From assembly GCA_002412865.1 (NCBI GenBank), contig DHVW01000018.1, forward strand, positions 62,001 to 126,000: 64,000 bases of DNA, written 5' to 3'. The position numbers and the translations under genes were made by a program. Origin of the DNA: Sulfurovum sp. UBA5198 (GTDB taxonomy: Bacteria; Campylobacterota; Campylobacteria; Campylobacterales; Sulfurovaceae). Shown one piece after another: positions 57,329 to 64,000 of the stretch; positions within the stretch are counted from its first letter, which is position 1; every line of letters begins with the position of its first letter. The notes below the pieces were generated by a model that was not told the origin of the DNA, made no database searches, and saw only the letters and a program-made list of their open reading frames with translations.

Positions 57329-58534
57329 TTATTTGTCTAGCTGATATGCATCGTGTAGCATTCTAATAGCGAGTTCGCCATACTTCTCATCAATAACCAT
57401 TGATACTTTTATTTCACTTGTGGAAATCATCTGGATATTTATATTATTAGCAGCTAACGCACTAAATGCTTGAGCAGCTACTCCAGCGTGAGATTTCATT
57501 CCCACACCCACTACGGAGACTTTACAAACTGCTTTATCAAAATCCATACTTCCTATATCATGATCAAAACTTTCCATGATTTTTTTAGCAGCTTCTAGCT
57601 CACTCTCTGTCACGGTAAAGCCTAGATTTGTAGAACCATCCACTCCGACATTTTGGATTATCATATCTACATTTAGCCCCTCATTGGCAAGTTTTGTGAA
57701 AATCTCTGCTGCAATTCCCGGCTTATCTGATACATTTCTAAGCGTTACTCTTGCTTGATTTTTATCTAATACAACTCCACTTACTAAAACTTCTTCCATG
57801 TTGTCACTCTCCTGTGTTATTAATGTTCCCTTATCATCACTAAAGCTACTCTTTGCATAGAGCTTTACATTTAGTTTTTTTGCTAGTTCTACTGAGCGAT
57901 TTTGCAGAACTTTTGCCCCCATCGAAGCTAGTTCTAGCATCTCATCATATGATATTGTATCAAGTTTTTTGGCTTTTGGCTCTATTCTAGGATCTGTTGT
58001 GTATATTCCATCAACATCACTATATATTTCACATGCATCAGCATTTAATGCTCCAGCTAATGCCACAGCTGATAGGTCACTACCACCACGCCCCAAAGTA
58101 GTTACTTTGCCCTCTTTATTAATGCCTTGAAAACCTGCCACAATTATTATTTTGCCATCTTTTATTGCCTTTTGCATAGCTGATGGGTCTATCGATTCTA
58201 TTCTTGCATATGTGTGCGTAGTATCAGTGACGATTCCTGCTTGTCGTCCACTCATGGCAACTGCGTCGTAACCCCTTGCTTGTAGTGCTATTGATAGTAA
58301 TGCAGCAGTCACTCGTTCACCTGAGCTAAGTAGCATATCCATCTCTTGTTTAGCTGGATTTTTTGTAAAATGATTTGCATAATCTATTAGCTTATTAGTC
58401 TCACCGCTCATCGCTGATACTACAACCACTAAATCGTTTCCAGCGTCTCTTGCAGCTATTACTCTAGTGGCAACATTATCTATCCGCTCTAAAGTTCCAA
58501 CGCTAGTACCGCCATATTTATGAACTATTAACAT
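57329..58534 (-). CDS. lysC: Aspartate kinase
   Basis: 401 residues: VHKYGGTSVGTLERI (nucleotide site), MSGRQAGIVTD, LGRGGSDLSAVALA and two ACT domains (residues about 265-401) for lysine/threonine feedback. First step of the aspartate family. 1 bp before hobA. Confidence 0.96.
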   Translation of the reverse strand: MLIVHKYGGTSVGTLERIDNVATRVIAARDAGNDLVVVVSAMSGETNKLIDYANHFTKNPAKQEMDMLLSSGERVTAALLSIALQARGYDAVAMSGRQAGIVTDTTHTYARIESIDPSAMQKAIKDGKIIIVAGFQGINKEGKVTTLGRGGSDLSAVALAGALNADACEIYSDVDGIYTTDPRIEPKAKKLDTISYDEMLELASMGAKVLQNRSVELAKKLNVKLYAKSSFSDDKGTLITQESDNMEEVLVSGVVLDKNQARVTLRNVSDKPGIAAEIFTKLANEGLNVDMIIQNVGVDGSTNLGFTVTESELEAAKKIMESFDHDIGSMDFDKAVCKVSVVGVGMKSHAGVAAQAFSALAANNINIQMISTSEIKVSMVIDEKYGELAIRMLHDAYQLDK

Positions 58535-58535
58535 T

Positions 58536-59021
58536 CTAAATCAACCCCTCTTTTATAAAATAATCAATTACACGACGATAAACTCTTCGTTTAAAATATG
58601 TTACTCTTTTAAATACATCTTCATAGCACATAAATCTATGCTTGTGAAACTCTGGTATTTCATAAGCATCTAGCTTTATCATCGTATCATCTTTTAACCG
58701 AACTAAAAAATACTTTTGTGTCTGACCATCAAATGGGTACATTTTAGTGCTTTTTGTTTTTGGAAAGTCATAAGTTATCCACTCAGGAAATTCACCTAAA
58801 ACCTCTATATCATTATATCCTATCTCTTCTTGTAATTCTCTCAGCAGAGCCTCATGTGGCGTTTCATGCTCATCAATTCCGCCTTGTGGAAACTGCCATC
58901 TATTATTCATTCCACAGCATTGACCAACAAAAAATTGACATTTTTGTGGGTGAGATGATGAGAGTATAACAGCAGCAACATTAGCACGATAACTCTTTTT
59001 TCTCACATTATTTGAACTCAT
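58536..59021 (-). CDS. rppH: RNA pyrophosphohydrolase
   Basis: 161-residue Nudix enzyme removing pyrophosphate from mRNA 5' ends. Nudix box GGIDEHETPHEALLRELQEE then IGYN; preceded by NNRWQFPQ. 1 bp before lysC, as in Helicobacter (NudA). Confidence 0.94.
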   Translation of the reverse strand: MSSNNVRKKSYRANVAAVILSSSHPQKCQFFVGQCCGMNNRWQFPQGGIDEHETPHEALLRELQEEIGYNDIEVLGEFPEWITYDFPKTKSTKMYPFDGQTQKYFLVRLKDDTMIKLDAYEIPEFHKHRFMCYEDVFKRVTYFKRRVYRRVIDYFIKEGLI

Positions 59022-59163
59022 TTATTGCAACTTATCTATTGATTTGATATCATATATTTGTTTATTATTTATTACTAAACAAAAATTGATTAACTTCTGA
59101 TACTATTTTATCCAATAACGAGTTATAACTCTTTTAATTTAAATAATTTTTCAAAAGGCTTTC

Positions 59164-60219
59164 ATGTTACTATACCTTCATATTCCATATTGTGACTCTA
59201 AATGTCACTATTGTAGCTTCAACTCATACACTAACAAGCACAATACACAAAAAGAGTATAAAAAAGCAATGATAGTCCAACTCAAAGATAATTTAGAAAA
59301 ATTTAAAATCAAACCAAAATCCATCAAAACACTCTTTATTGGTGGTGGCACGCCATCTACTCTAAATCCAGAAGATTATAATGAATTTTTTCAAATCATC
59401 ACTCCATATCTAAAAGATGGTGCAGAGATTACAAGCGAGGTCAATCCCAACTCAGCCACTCTAAAATGGCTAAGCGGAATGAAAAATCATGGAGTAAATC
59501 GTCTAAGCTTTGGTGTACAAAGTTTTGATGAGAAAAAGCTAGTGCAATTAGGTCGTTCACACAATAGCTCGCAAGCAAAAGAGGCTATACAAAACGCTTA
59601 TGAAGTTGGCTTTAGGCATATCTCGCTTGATTTGATTTATAACGCCGCAGGAGACACAAAAGAGCTTTTGCAAAACGATATAGATATAGCTCTCTCTTTG
59701 CCTATTGATCACCTCTCGGCGTATGAGCTGACCATTGAAGCTAATACAATATTTGAAAATCAAGAGTACCAAAAACAACACAATGAAGAGTTGGCTTTCA
59801 TGGTAGCTGACGAGATAAAAAAGCGAGGTTTCACTCACTATGAGATTTCTAATTTTGGCTTATACCAATCAGCACACAACAAAGGCTACTGGGAACTAGA
59901 TAACTATCTAGGCATTGGGGCAGGAGCTGTGGGATACATAGACGGCATCAGGTACTATCCGCATACAGATATAGATGCTTATATATCAAGTCCACTCTAT
60001 ACTAGAGAAGAAGTGTTGAGTAATAATGATATACTCACAGAAAAGATTTTTCTTGGTCTTCGGAGCAACATTGGAATAGCAAAAGATATATTATCTCCAA
60101 AAGCCATAGAAAAAGCCAACTTTTTAGTCTCAGAATCCAAGCTCACTAGCTCCTCCACACACTACTATAATCCTGACTTTTTTCTCAGCGACGAGATAGC
60201 TCTGTATCTAATGGATTGA
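59164..60219 (+). CDS. hemW: HemW-like radical SAM heme chaperone
   Basis: 351 residues; LHIPYCDSKCHYCSFNSY has the C-x3-C-x2-C cluster motif with the CSF ending of HemW rather than the CxxC of HemN. SLDLIYNAAGDTKELL, AYELTIEANTIF and HYEISNFGLY follow the family. Probably heme transfer, not coproporphyrinogen oxidation. Confidence 0.92.
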   Translation: MLLYLHIPYCDSKCHYCSFNSYTNKHNTQKEYKKAMIVQLKDNLEKFKIKPKSIKTLFIGGGTPSTLNPEDYNEFFQIITPYLKDGAEITSEVNPNSATLKWLSGMKNHGVNRLSFGVQSFDEKKLVQLGRSHNSSQAKEAIQNAYEVGFRHISLDLIYNAAGDTKELLQNDIDIALSLPIDHLSAYELTIEANTIFENQEYQKQHNEELAFMVADEIKKRGFTHYEISNFGLYQSAHNKGYWELDNYLGIGAGAVGYIDGIRYYPHTDIDAYISSPLYTREEVLSNNDILTEKIFLGLRSNIGIAKDILSPKAIEKANFLVSESKLTSSSTHYYNPDFFLSDEIALYLMD

Positions 60220-60223
60220 TGTT

Positions 60224-60250
60224 ATACCCTTAAACTTTTTGTGCTACAAT
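60224..60250 (+). promoter_or_regulatory. Promoter segment, first copy of a 27-bp direct repeat
   Basis: ATACCCTTAAAC then a T-run and GTGCTACAAT, with TACAAT as a likely -10 for the gene at 60273. 26 of 27 bases recur at 61469-61495 before tatB. Confidence 0.7.
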
Positions 60251-60272
60251 CAACCAATAAAAAAGGATAAGA

Positions 60273-61325
60273 ATGGAAATTAAAAGCCAAACTAGCAAGA
60301 TGATGAAAATACTATCATCTGAAAGCTTACATATTTATTTGAGTTATTTATTTTTTATTGTTTCATGTAGCACAATTGCTTTCTATGCTGATAATTTTGG
60401 CAATAAAATGTGGTCTCTATTTGTATTTTTGCTTGGTTGGCTTGGTATTTTTATTGGTGCATTTCAATGGTATGCAAATATATTTTATTTTTTAGCTTTA
60501 ATCCAAAGACGAAATATTAAAGCTTCTATCATTTTGGCTACTATTGGCTTATTGATTGCTCTATCTTTTTTCATAATAGAACCTCCTATCACATTTGGTG
60601 GTCCAGATCAACCAATCGTTGGATATGGATTTGGTTATGGCTTATGGCTATCATCAATGGCAATATTTATTGCTGGGCAAGTTTTATTATTATTGGATAT
60701 TGGAGTATTGAGAAGAAGTTATATTTTGCTTTTTCTTGCATTCTTTTTTGTAGCTATCACAAGCTTTGAATATTTTTATGGCAAAAGATCTCCATATAGT
60801 TTCCATGCCAAACAAAGTAGTATTTTTGAGCAATACTGCAAACAATCTAAAATAAATATTTATCATAAAGTAAATAATATTGAAAGTATTTATTTTGATC
60901 ACGCTCAAAATGGTTTACACTTTGGTAATAATTTTGGTTACGAATGGTCTTCGTCTGTCGGAACAGGACTTGTTAATGTTGGCTATATAGAGTCTTATGA
61001 ATATATGAAAAATGGAAAGTACTATAAGGTATTTGCTGATTCTACACGAAATTACAAAATTAACACTACTAATATAGCAAGTCCAAATAGCTCAATCATG
61101 GTATCGATTACTGGTAAATCATATCCAATATATGGAATAGACACTAAAAATATAATTATAAAAGATATTAAAACAAATATAATTTTAGGAGAAGCATTTG
61201 TCGTAGTTGAAATGCAAGGTTCAGATTTTAAACATTGCCCAGAACAAGGGTTTTCAACAGAAGCTTTTGTAAAGGATGTTTTGAACTTAAAAGCAAACAG
61301 ATACAAAAATTATATATGGCATTGA
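60273..61325 (+). CDS. Unknown membrane protein, five helices plus C-terminal soluble part
   Basis: 350 residues. Helices at about 22-42, 46-78, 84-102, 120-142 and 148-166, then about 180 residues likely outside the membrane with two Cys far apart (YCKQSK, KHCPEQG). No family recognised. A/T-rich with many Asn/Tyr/Ile codons. It stands alone between two copies of a promoter segment, so it looks inserted between hemW and tatBC. ATG 60273 after AAAAGGATAAGA. Confidence 0.82.
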   Translation: MEIKSQTSKMMKILSSESLHIYLSYLFFIVSCSTIAFYADNFGNKMWSLFVFLLGWLGIFIGAFQWYANIFYFLALIQRRNIKASIILATIGLLIALSFFIIEPPITFGGPDQPIVGYGFGYGLWLSSMAIFIAGQVLLLLDIGVLRRSYILLFLAFFFVAITSFEYFYGKRSPYSFHAKQSSIFEQYCKQSKINIYHKVNNIESIYFDHAQNGLHFGNNFGYEWSSSVGTGLVNVGYIESYEYMKNGKYYKVFADSTRNYKINTTNIASPNSSIMVSITGKSYPIYGIDTKNIIIKDIKTNIILGEAFVVVEMQGSDFKHCPEQGFSTEAFVKDVLNLKANRYKNYIWH

Positions 61326-61468
61326 GATAAACGATAATATTGCAATAAATATGAAAAGGATGGAATAAATCTACATATCTCGTCACTCCTGAGAAGGCAG
61401 GTGTTTAGAAAAATTTAGCATCAACACCAACAAAATATTTTTTAAAACTATTATTTTTACTCAAAACG

Positions 61469-61495
61469 ATACCCTTAAACATTTTGTGCTACAAT
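61469..61495 (+). promoter_or_regulatory. Promoter segment, second copy of the 27-bp direct repeat, before tatB
   Basis: ATACCCTTAAAC, ATTTTGTGCTACAAT: differs from 60224-60250 at one base. TACAAT is about 30 bp before the tatB ATG. The rest of the 200-bp gap 61326-61526 shows nothing else I can name. Confidence 0.7.
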
Positions 61496-61526
61496 ATCAA
61501 TAATTACAGCAAAAGGTGCGAAATAG

Positions 61527-61928
61527 ATGTTTGGGATAGATTTTGGCGAATTACTTATAATTCTTATAATTGCTGTGCTAGTGCTTGGTCCAGACAAATT
61601 GCCTGAGGCGATGGTCAAATTAGCTAAAATGATTAAAAGTGTAAAAAAAATGATAAGCGATGCGAAATACTCCATAGATTCTGAGCTTCAAATAGCTGAT
61701 TTAAAAGAAGAGACACTAAGCTACAAGAAGCAACTTGATGAAGCTACAGAATCACTTAAATCATTTAAACACCTTGACCCCACTAGAGATGCCGAAAAAG
61801 TTGTGGGAGAGATAAAAGATAGTGTGATGACTAATACTTACAGAAAAGATGAAACAATTGAGACGGTTCGGGAAACTGTGACATTCAAAAAAAAGAATCT
61901 TGAAACAAATACGGATGGTGATAAATAA
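61527..61928 (+). CDS. tatB: Sec-independent translocase subunit TatB
   Basis: 133 residues: N-terminal membrane helix (FGELLIILIIAVLVLGPDKL, with the FG-LGP hallmarks), amphipathic helix, and a long charged tail that distinguishes TatB from TatA. Pairs with TatC to bind twin-arginine signals. TAA shares a base with the tatC ATG. Confidence 0.93.
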   Translation: MFGIDFGELLIILIIAVLVLGPDKLPEAMVKLAKMIKSVKKMISDAKYSIDSELQIADLKEETLSYKKQLDEATESLKSFKHLDPTRDAEKVVGEIKDSVMTNTYRKDETIETVRETVTFKKKNLETNTDGDK

Positions 61929-62704
61929 TGTTTGATGAGCTAAGACCACACCTAGCTGAACTACGCAAAAGACTTGGTCTTTCGGTACTTGCTATTATTA
62001 TTATGTTTTTTGTTGCTTTCTCGTTTCACAAAGAGCTACTAGATTGGGTTACTATGCCACTAAATAATGCCCTTGCACATTCAGCAGAACTATCAAAAAA
62101 AGCAGCCAATGGAGCAGTAACAACACAGCAAGTCGCAGGTGCATTTTTTGTAGCCATTAAAATATCATTTATGGGTGCATTTATAGGTGCATTACCATTT
62201 ATACTATGGCAGATATGGCTTTTTGTAGCTCCAGGGCTATATAGTAGTGAAAAGAAACTCGCCATTCCTTTTGTACTTGGTGGGACTTTTATGTTTGCGA
62301 CTGGTGTACTTTTTGCATATTATGTTGTCACACCTCTTGGGTTTGAATTTTTACTTCTATTTGGTGCTGAAAACTTTACGCCGATGATAAATATAGAAAA
62401 TTATGTTGGATTTTTTACTCATATCATGATAGGTTTTGGTATATCGTTTGAGCTACCTGTGGCTGCATTTTTGCTTGGTGCTTTAGGGCTTATTACTGAT
62501 AGAACACTAATTGATTTTTTTAGGTATGCTGTGGTGATTATATTTGTAGCCGCTGCTATACTTACGCCTCCTGATGTACTATCTCAGCTATTAATGGCAA
62601 TACCACTTATTATTTTATATGGATTATCTATACTCATCGTAAGAGCTGTTAATCCTGCTCCTAAAGAAGAGAATAAAAATCTACCAGTGCCAGTAAATGA
62701 CTAA
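61928..62704 (+). CDS. tatC: Sec-independent translocase subunit TatC
   Basis: 258 residues, six membrane helices: RPHLAELRKRLGLS at the N-terminus, FVAPGLYSSEKK loop, FGISFELPVAAFLL and AILTPPDVLSQLLMAIP. Core receptor of the Tat pathway for folded redox proteins. Overlaps queA by 8 bp. tatA is not here. Confidence 0.96.
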   Translation: MFDELRPHLAELRKRLGLSVLAIIIMFFVAFSFHKELLDWVTMPLNNALAHSAELSKKAANGAVTTQQVAGAFFVAIKISFMGAFIGALPFILWQIWLFVAPGLYSSEKKLAIPFVLGGTFMFATGVLFAYYVVTPLGFEFLLLFGAENFTPMINIENYVGFFTHIMIGFGISFELPVAAFLLGALGLITDRTLIDFFRYAVVIIFVAAAILTPPDVLSQLLMAIPLIILYGLSILIVRAVNPAPKEENKNLPVPVND

Positions 62705-63722
62705 TCCTGATCTTCGCACAGAGAGTTATGATTATGTTTTGCCATCCGAGCTTATAGCATCCAGTCCAGTCCATCCAGCTGATAGTGCAAAACTGCTTGT
62801 CTATAATCGCAGCAATCAGAGTATTACTCATACTACATTTGCCCATCTGCTTGATTTTATACCACTAGAGTGTGCTATATGCCTAAATGATACAAAAGTA
62901 ATTAAGGCTAGAATATTTGGCAAAAAAGAGAGTGGTGGTGCGATTGAGCTACTACTTAATCGTCCACTAAGCAATAATCAATTCCAAGCAATGATAAGAG
63001 GAAGGGTCATGGTAGGCTCAAAGCTATACTTTGATGATAATCTCATAGCTACTGTGGAAGAGTTATTTGATGATGGTAGCAGGGTTGTTAGTTTTACCAG
63101 AAATAACAATATACTTGATTTTACTCATCTTGTAGAGATTTTAAATACTATCGGGCATGTTCCTCTTCCACCCTACATACACAGAGATGACACAAAAGAG
63201 GATATTACGGAATATCAAAGCTTATTTGCCTCAGTGGATGGAGCTGTAGCAGCCCCAACTGCATCTTTGCATTTTACGCCTGAACTTCTTGCCCTTATGA
63301 AAGAGAAATATCAGACACAAACTTTAACACTACATGTTGGTGCTGGAACTTTTAAACCTGTTGATTGTGATGATATTTTACTCCATCCTATGCATAGTGA
63401 GCAGTTTGATATTCCTCAAAATGCCCTAAATTTACTGAAAAGTGAAAAAAAAATATTAGCAATAGGAACAACAGTCACCAGAACAGTAGAATATCATGCA
63501 AGAACAGGTCAAACTAATGGAGAGTGCAACCTCTTTTTGCATCCGCAGAATATGCCACAAAGGGTAGATTATCTACTTACTAATTTTCACTTGCCTAAAA
63601 GTACACTCATTATGCTAGTGGCGAGTTTTATGGGTAGAAAAGAGACTATTAGAGTATACAATGAAGCAATAAAAGAACAATATAGATTTTTTTCTTATGG
63701 AGATGCACTATTAATATTGTAA
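62697..63722 (+). CDS. queA: S-adenosylmethionine:tRNA ribosyltransferase-isomerase
   Basis: 341 residues; adds the epoxycyclopentane precursor of queuosine. YDYVLPSELIASSPVHPADS, LNDTKVIKARIFGKKE, GHVPLPPYI, VAAPTASLHF, LHVGAGTFKPV and TNFHLPKSTLIMLV. Last of the tatB-tatC-queA unit. Confidence 0.96.
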   Translation: MTNPDLRTESYDYVLPSELIASSPVHPADSAKLLVYNRSNQSITHTTFAHLLDFIPLECAICLNDTKVIKARIFGKKESGGAIELLLNRPLSNNQFQAMIRGRVMVGSKLYFDDNLIATVEELFDDGSRVVSFTRNNNILDFTHLVEILNTIGHVPLPPYIHRDDTKEDITEYQSLFASVDGAVAAPTASLHFTPELLALMKEKYQTQTLTLHVGAGTFKPVDCDDILLHPMHSEQFDIPQNALNLLKSEKKILAIGTTVTRTVEYHARTGQTNGECNLFLHPQNMPQRVDYLLTNFHLPKSTLIMLVASFMGRKETIRVYNEAIKEQYRFFSYGDALLIL

Positions 63723-63800
63723 TTTTGGTATAATAGTGTTATAATATGATGTAATATCAATATTGTTTTTAAAAAAATACTAAATGTTAAGGGATTTATT

Positions 63801-64000
63801 ATGCTAAAATATTTTACTATCTTACCACTATTTGGATTGCTTTTATTTACTGGTTGTAGCCAGAAACAGACAAAATATAGTGCTTTTCCACACACTAAAA
63901 CACCAAAATATTCAAAATACAATTACGACATTAAGGTTCCAACTGCTGAATATGAATTTAGCAATGAAAAATTGGCATCAATGATAAAAGAACTTGAAGG
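63801..64000 (+). CDS. Lipoprotein, N-terminal part only (runs off the window)
   Basis: ATG 63801 starts MLKYFTILPLFGLLLFTGCS: a type II signal peptide with lipobox LFTGC, lipidated Cys at residue 19. About 67 residues are visible and none identify a family (NYDIKVPTAEYEFSNEKLAS). AAGGGA-type site upstream. The 78-bp gap after queA shows no clear terminator. Confidence 0.8.
   Translation, partial: MLKYFTILPLFGLLLFTGCSQKQTKYSAFPHTKTPKYSKYNYDIKVPTAEYEFSNEKLASMIKELE

Overview
The window is low-GC bacterial chromosome and fits a nitrogen-fixing member of the Campylobacterota (Epsilonproteobacteria), of Sulfurimonas/Sulfuricurvum/Sulfurovum/Arcobacter type; I cannot name the genus. The evidence is hobA, a replication regulator confined to this phylum, in the order rppH-lysC-hobA-holB-folP known from Helicobacter; a class II DAHP synthase; AcnB; GatC, PilT and CvpA-type housekeeping genes; and sigma-54 promoters of the Campylobacterota type (GGAAC...TTGCA/ATGCA).

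Positions 1-25.7 kb hold a compact nif island. On the minus strand are the 5' part of nifD, a small unknown gene, nifH, then nifQ-like, an A-type diiron flavoprotein, a NifX-family gene and a TPR-NifU fusion. Divergent from these, on the plus strand, run nifE-nifN and then nifX, a NifX-associated gene, flavodoxin, a PII-like gene, nifW, nifZ, two ferredoxin-fold genes and rpoN. Facing them on the minus strand are nifV with accessory genes (GNAT, DUF683-like, Bfd-like, LRR), nifB with a 2[4Fe-4S] ferredoxin, a Tpx-like/clpX/SIR2-like/Tpx-like block behind nifA, nifT, a NadB/FrdA-like flavoprotein, an aldo/keto reductase and a 32-codon membrane ORF. Seven sites matching GG-N10-GC sigma-54 promoters lie in front of nearly every transcription unit, and the island carries its own sigma-54 and its own NifA. 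NifA ends straight after the AAA+ domain and has no helix-turn-helix. nifK, nifS and the NifU scaffold domain are not in the window.

Positions 25.9-34.7 kb hold ybgC, a DUF155 gene, DUF2237, a solitary HsdR-N-like nuclease gene bracketed by a 65-bp direct repeat, acnB, a small hypothetical gene, ftsK, tRNA-Leu(CAA) and tRNA-Gly(GCC). Positions 34.7-49.8 kb are housekeeping: an orphan histidine kinase, a thioredoxin-like protein, dapE, rhodanese, an FTR-type protein, gatC-pilT-cvpA-fur-lysS-glyA-SPOR-trpE-aroE, class II DAHP synthase, cmoA, ribF and tlyA. Positions 49.8-53.1 kb are accessory (MFS exporter, PIN/antitoxin pair, HNH protein). Positions 53.1-64 kb are housekeeping again: ligA, folP, holB, hobA, lysC, rppH, hemW, an unknown membrane protein between duplicated promoters, tatB, tatC, queA and the start of a lipoprotein gene.

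The most unusual material is in the nif island: a NifA without a DNA-binding domain and no visible NifA upstream sites; a 40-bp near-palindrome made of two back-to-back sigma-54 promoters; a ClpX paralogue grouped with one SIR2-like and two thiol-peroxidase-like proteins whose catalytic residues look lost; and an A8 tract that splits the NifX-associated gene. No stretch over 300 bases is empty. I saw no CRISPR array, rRNA operon or transposase gene.
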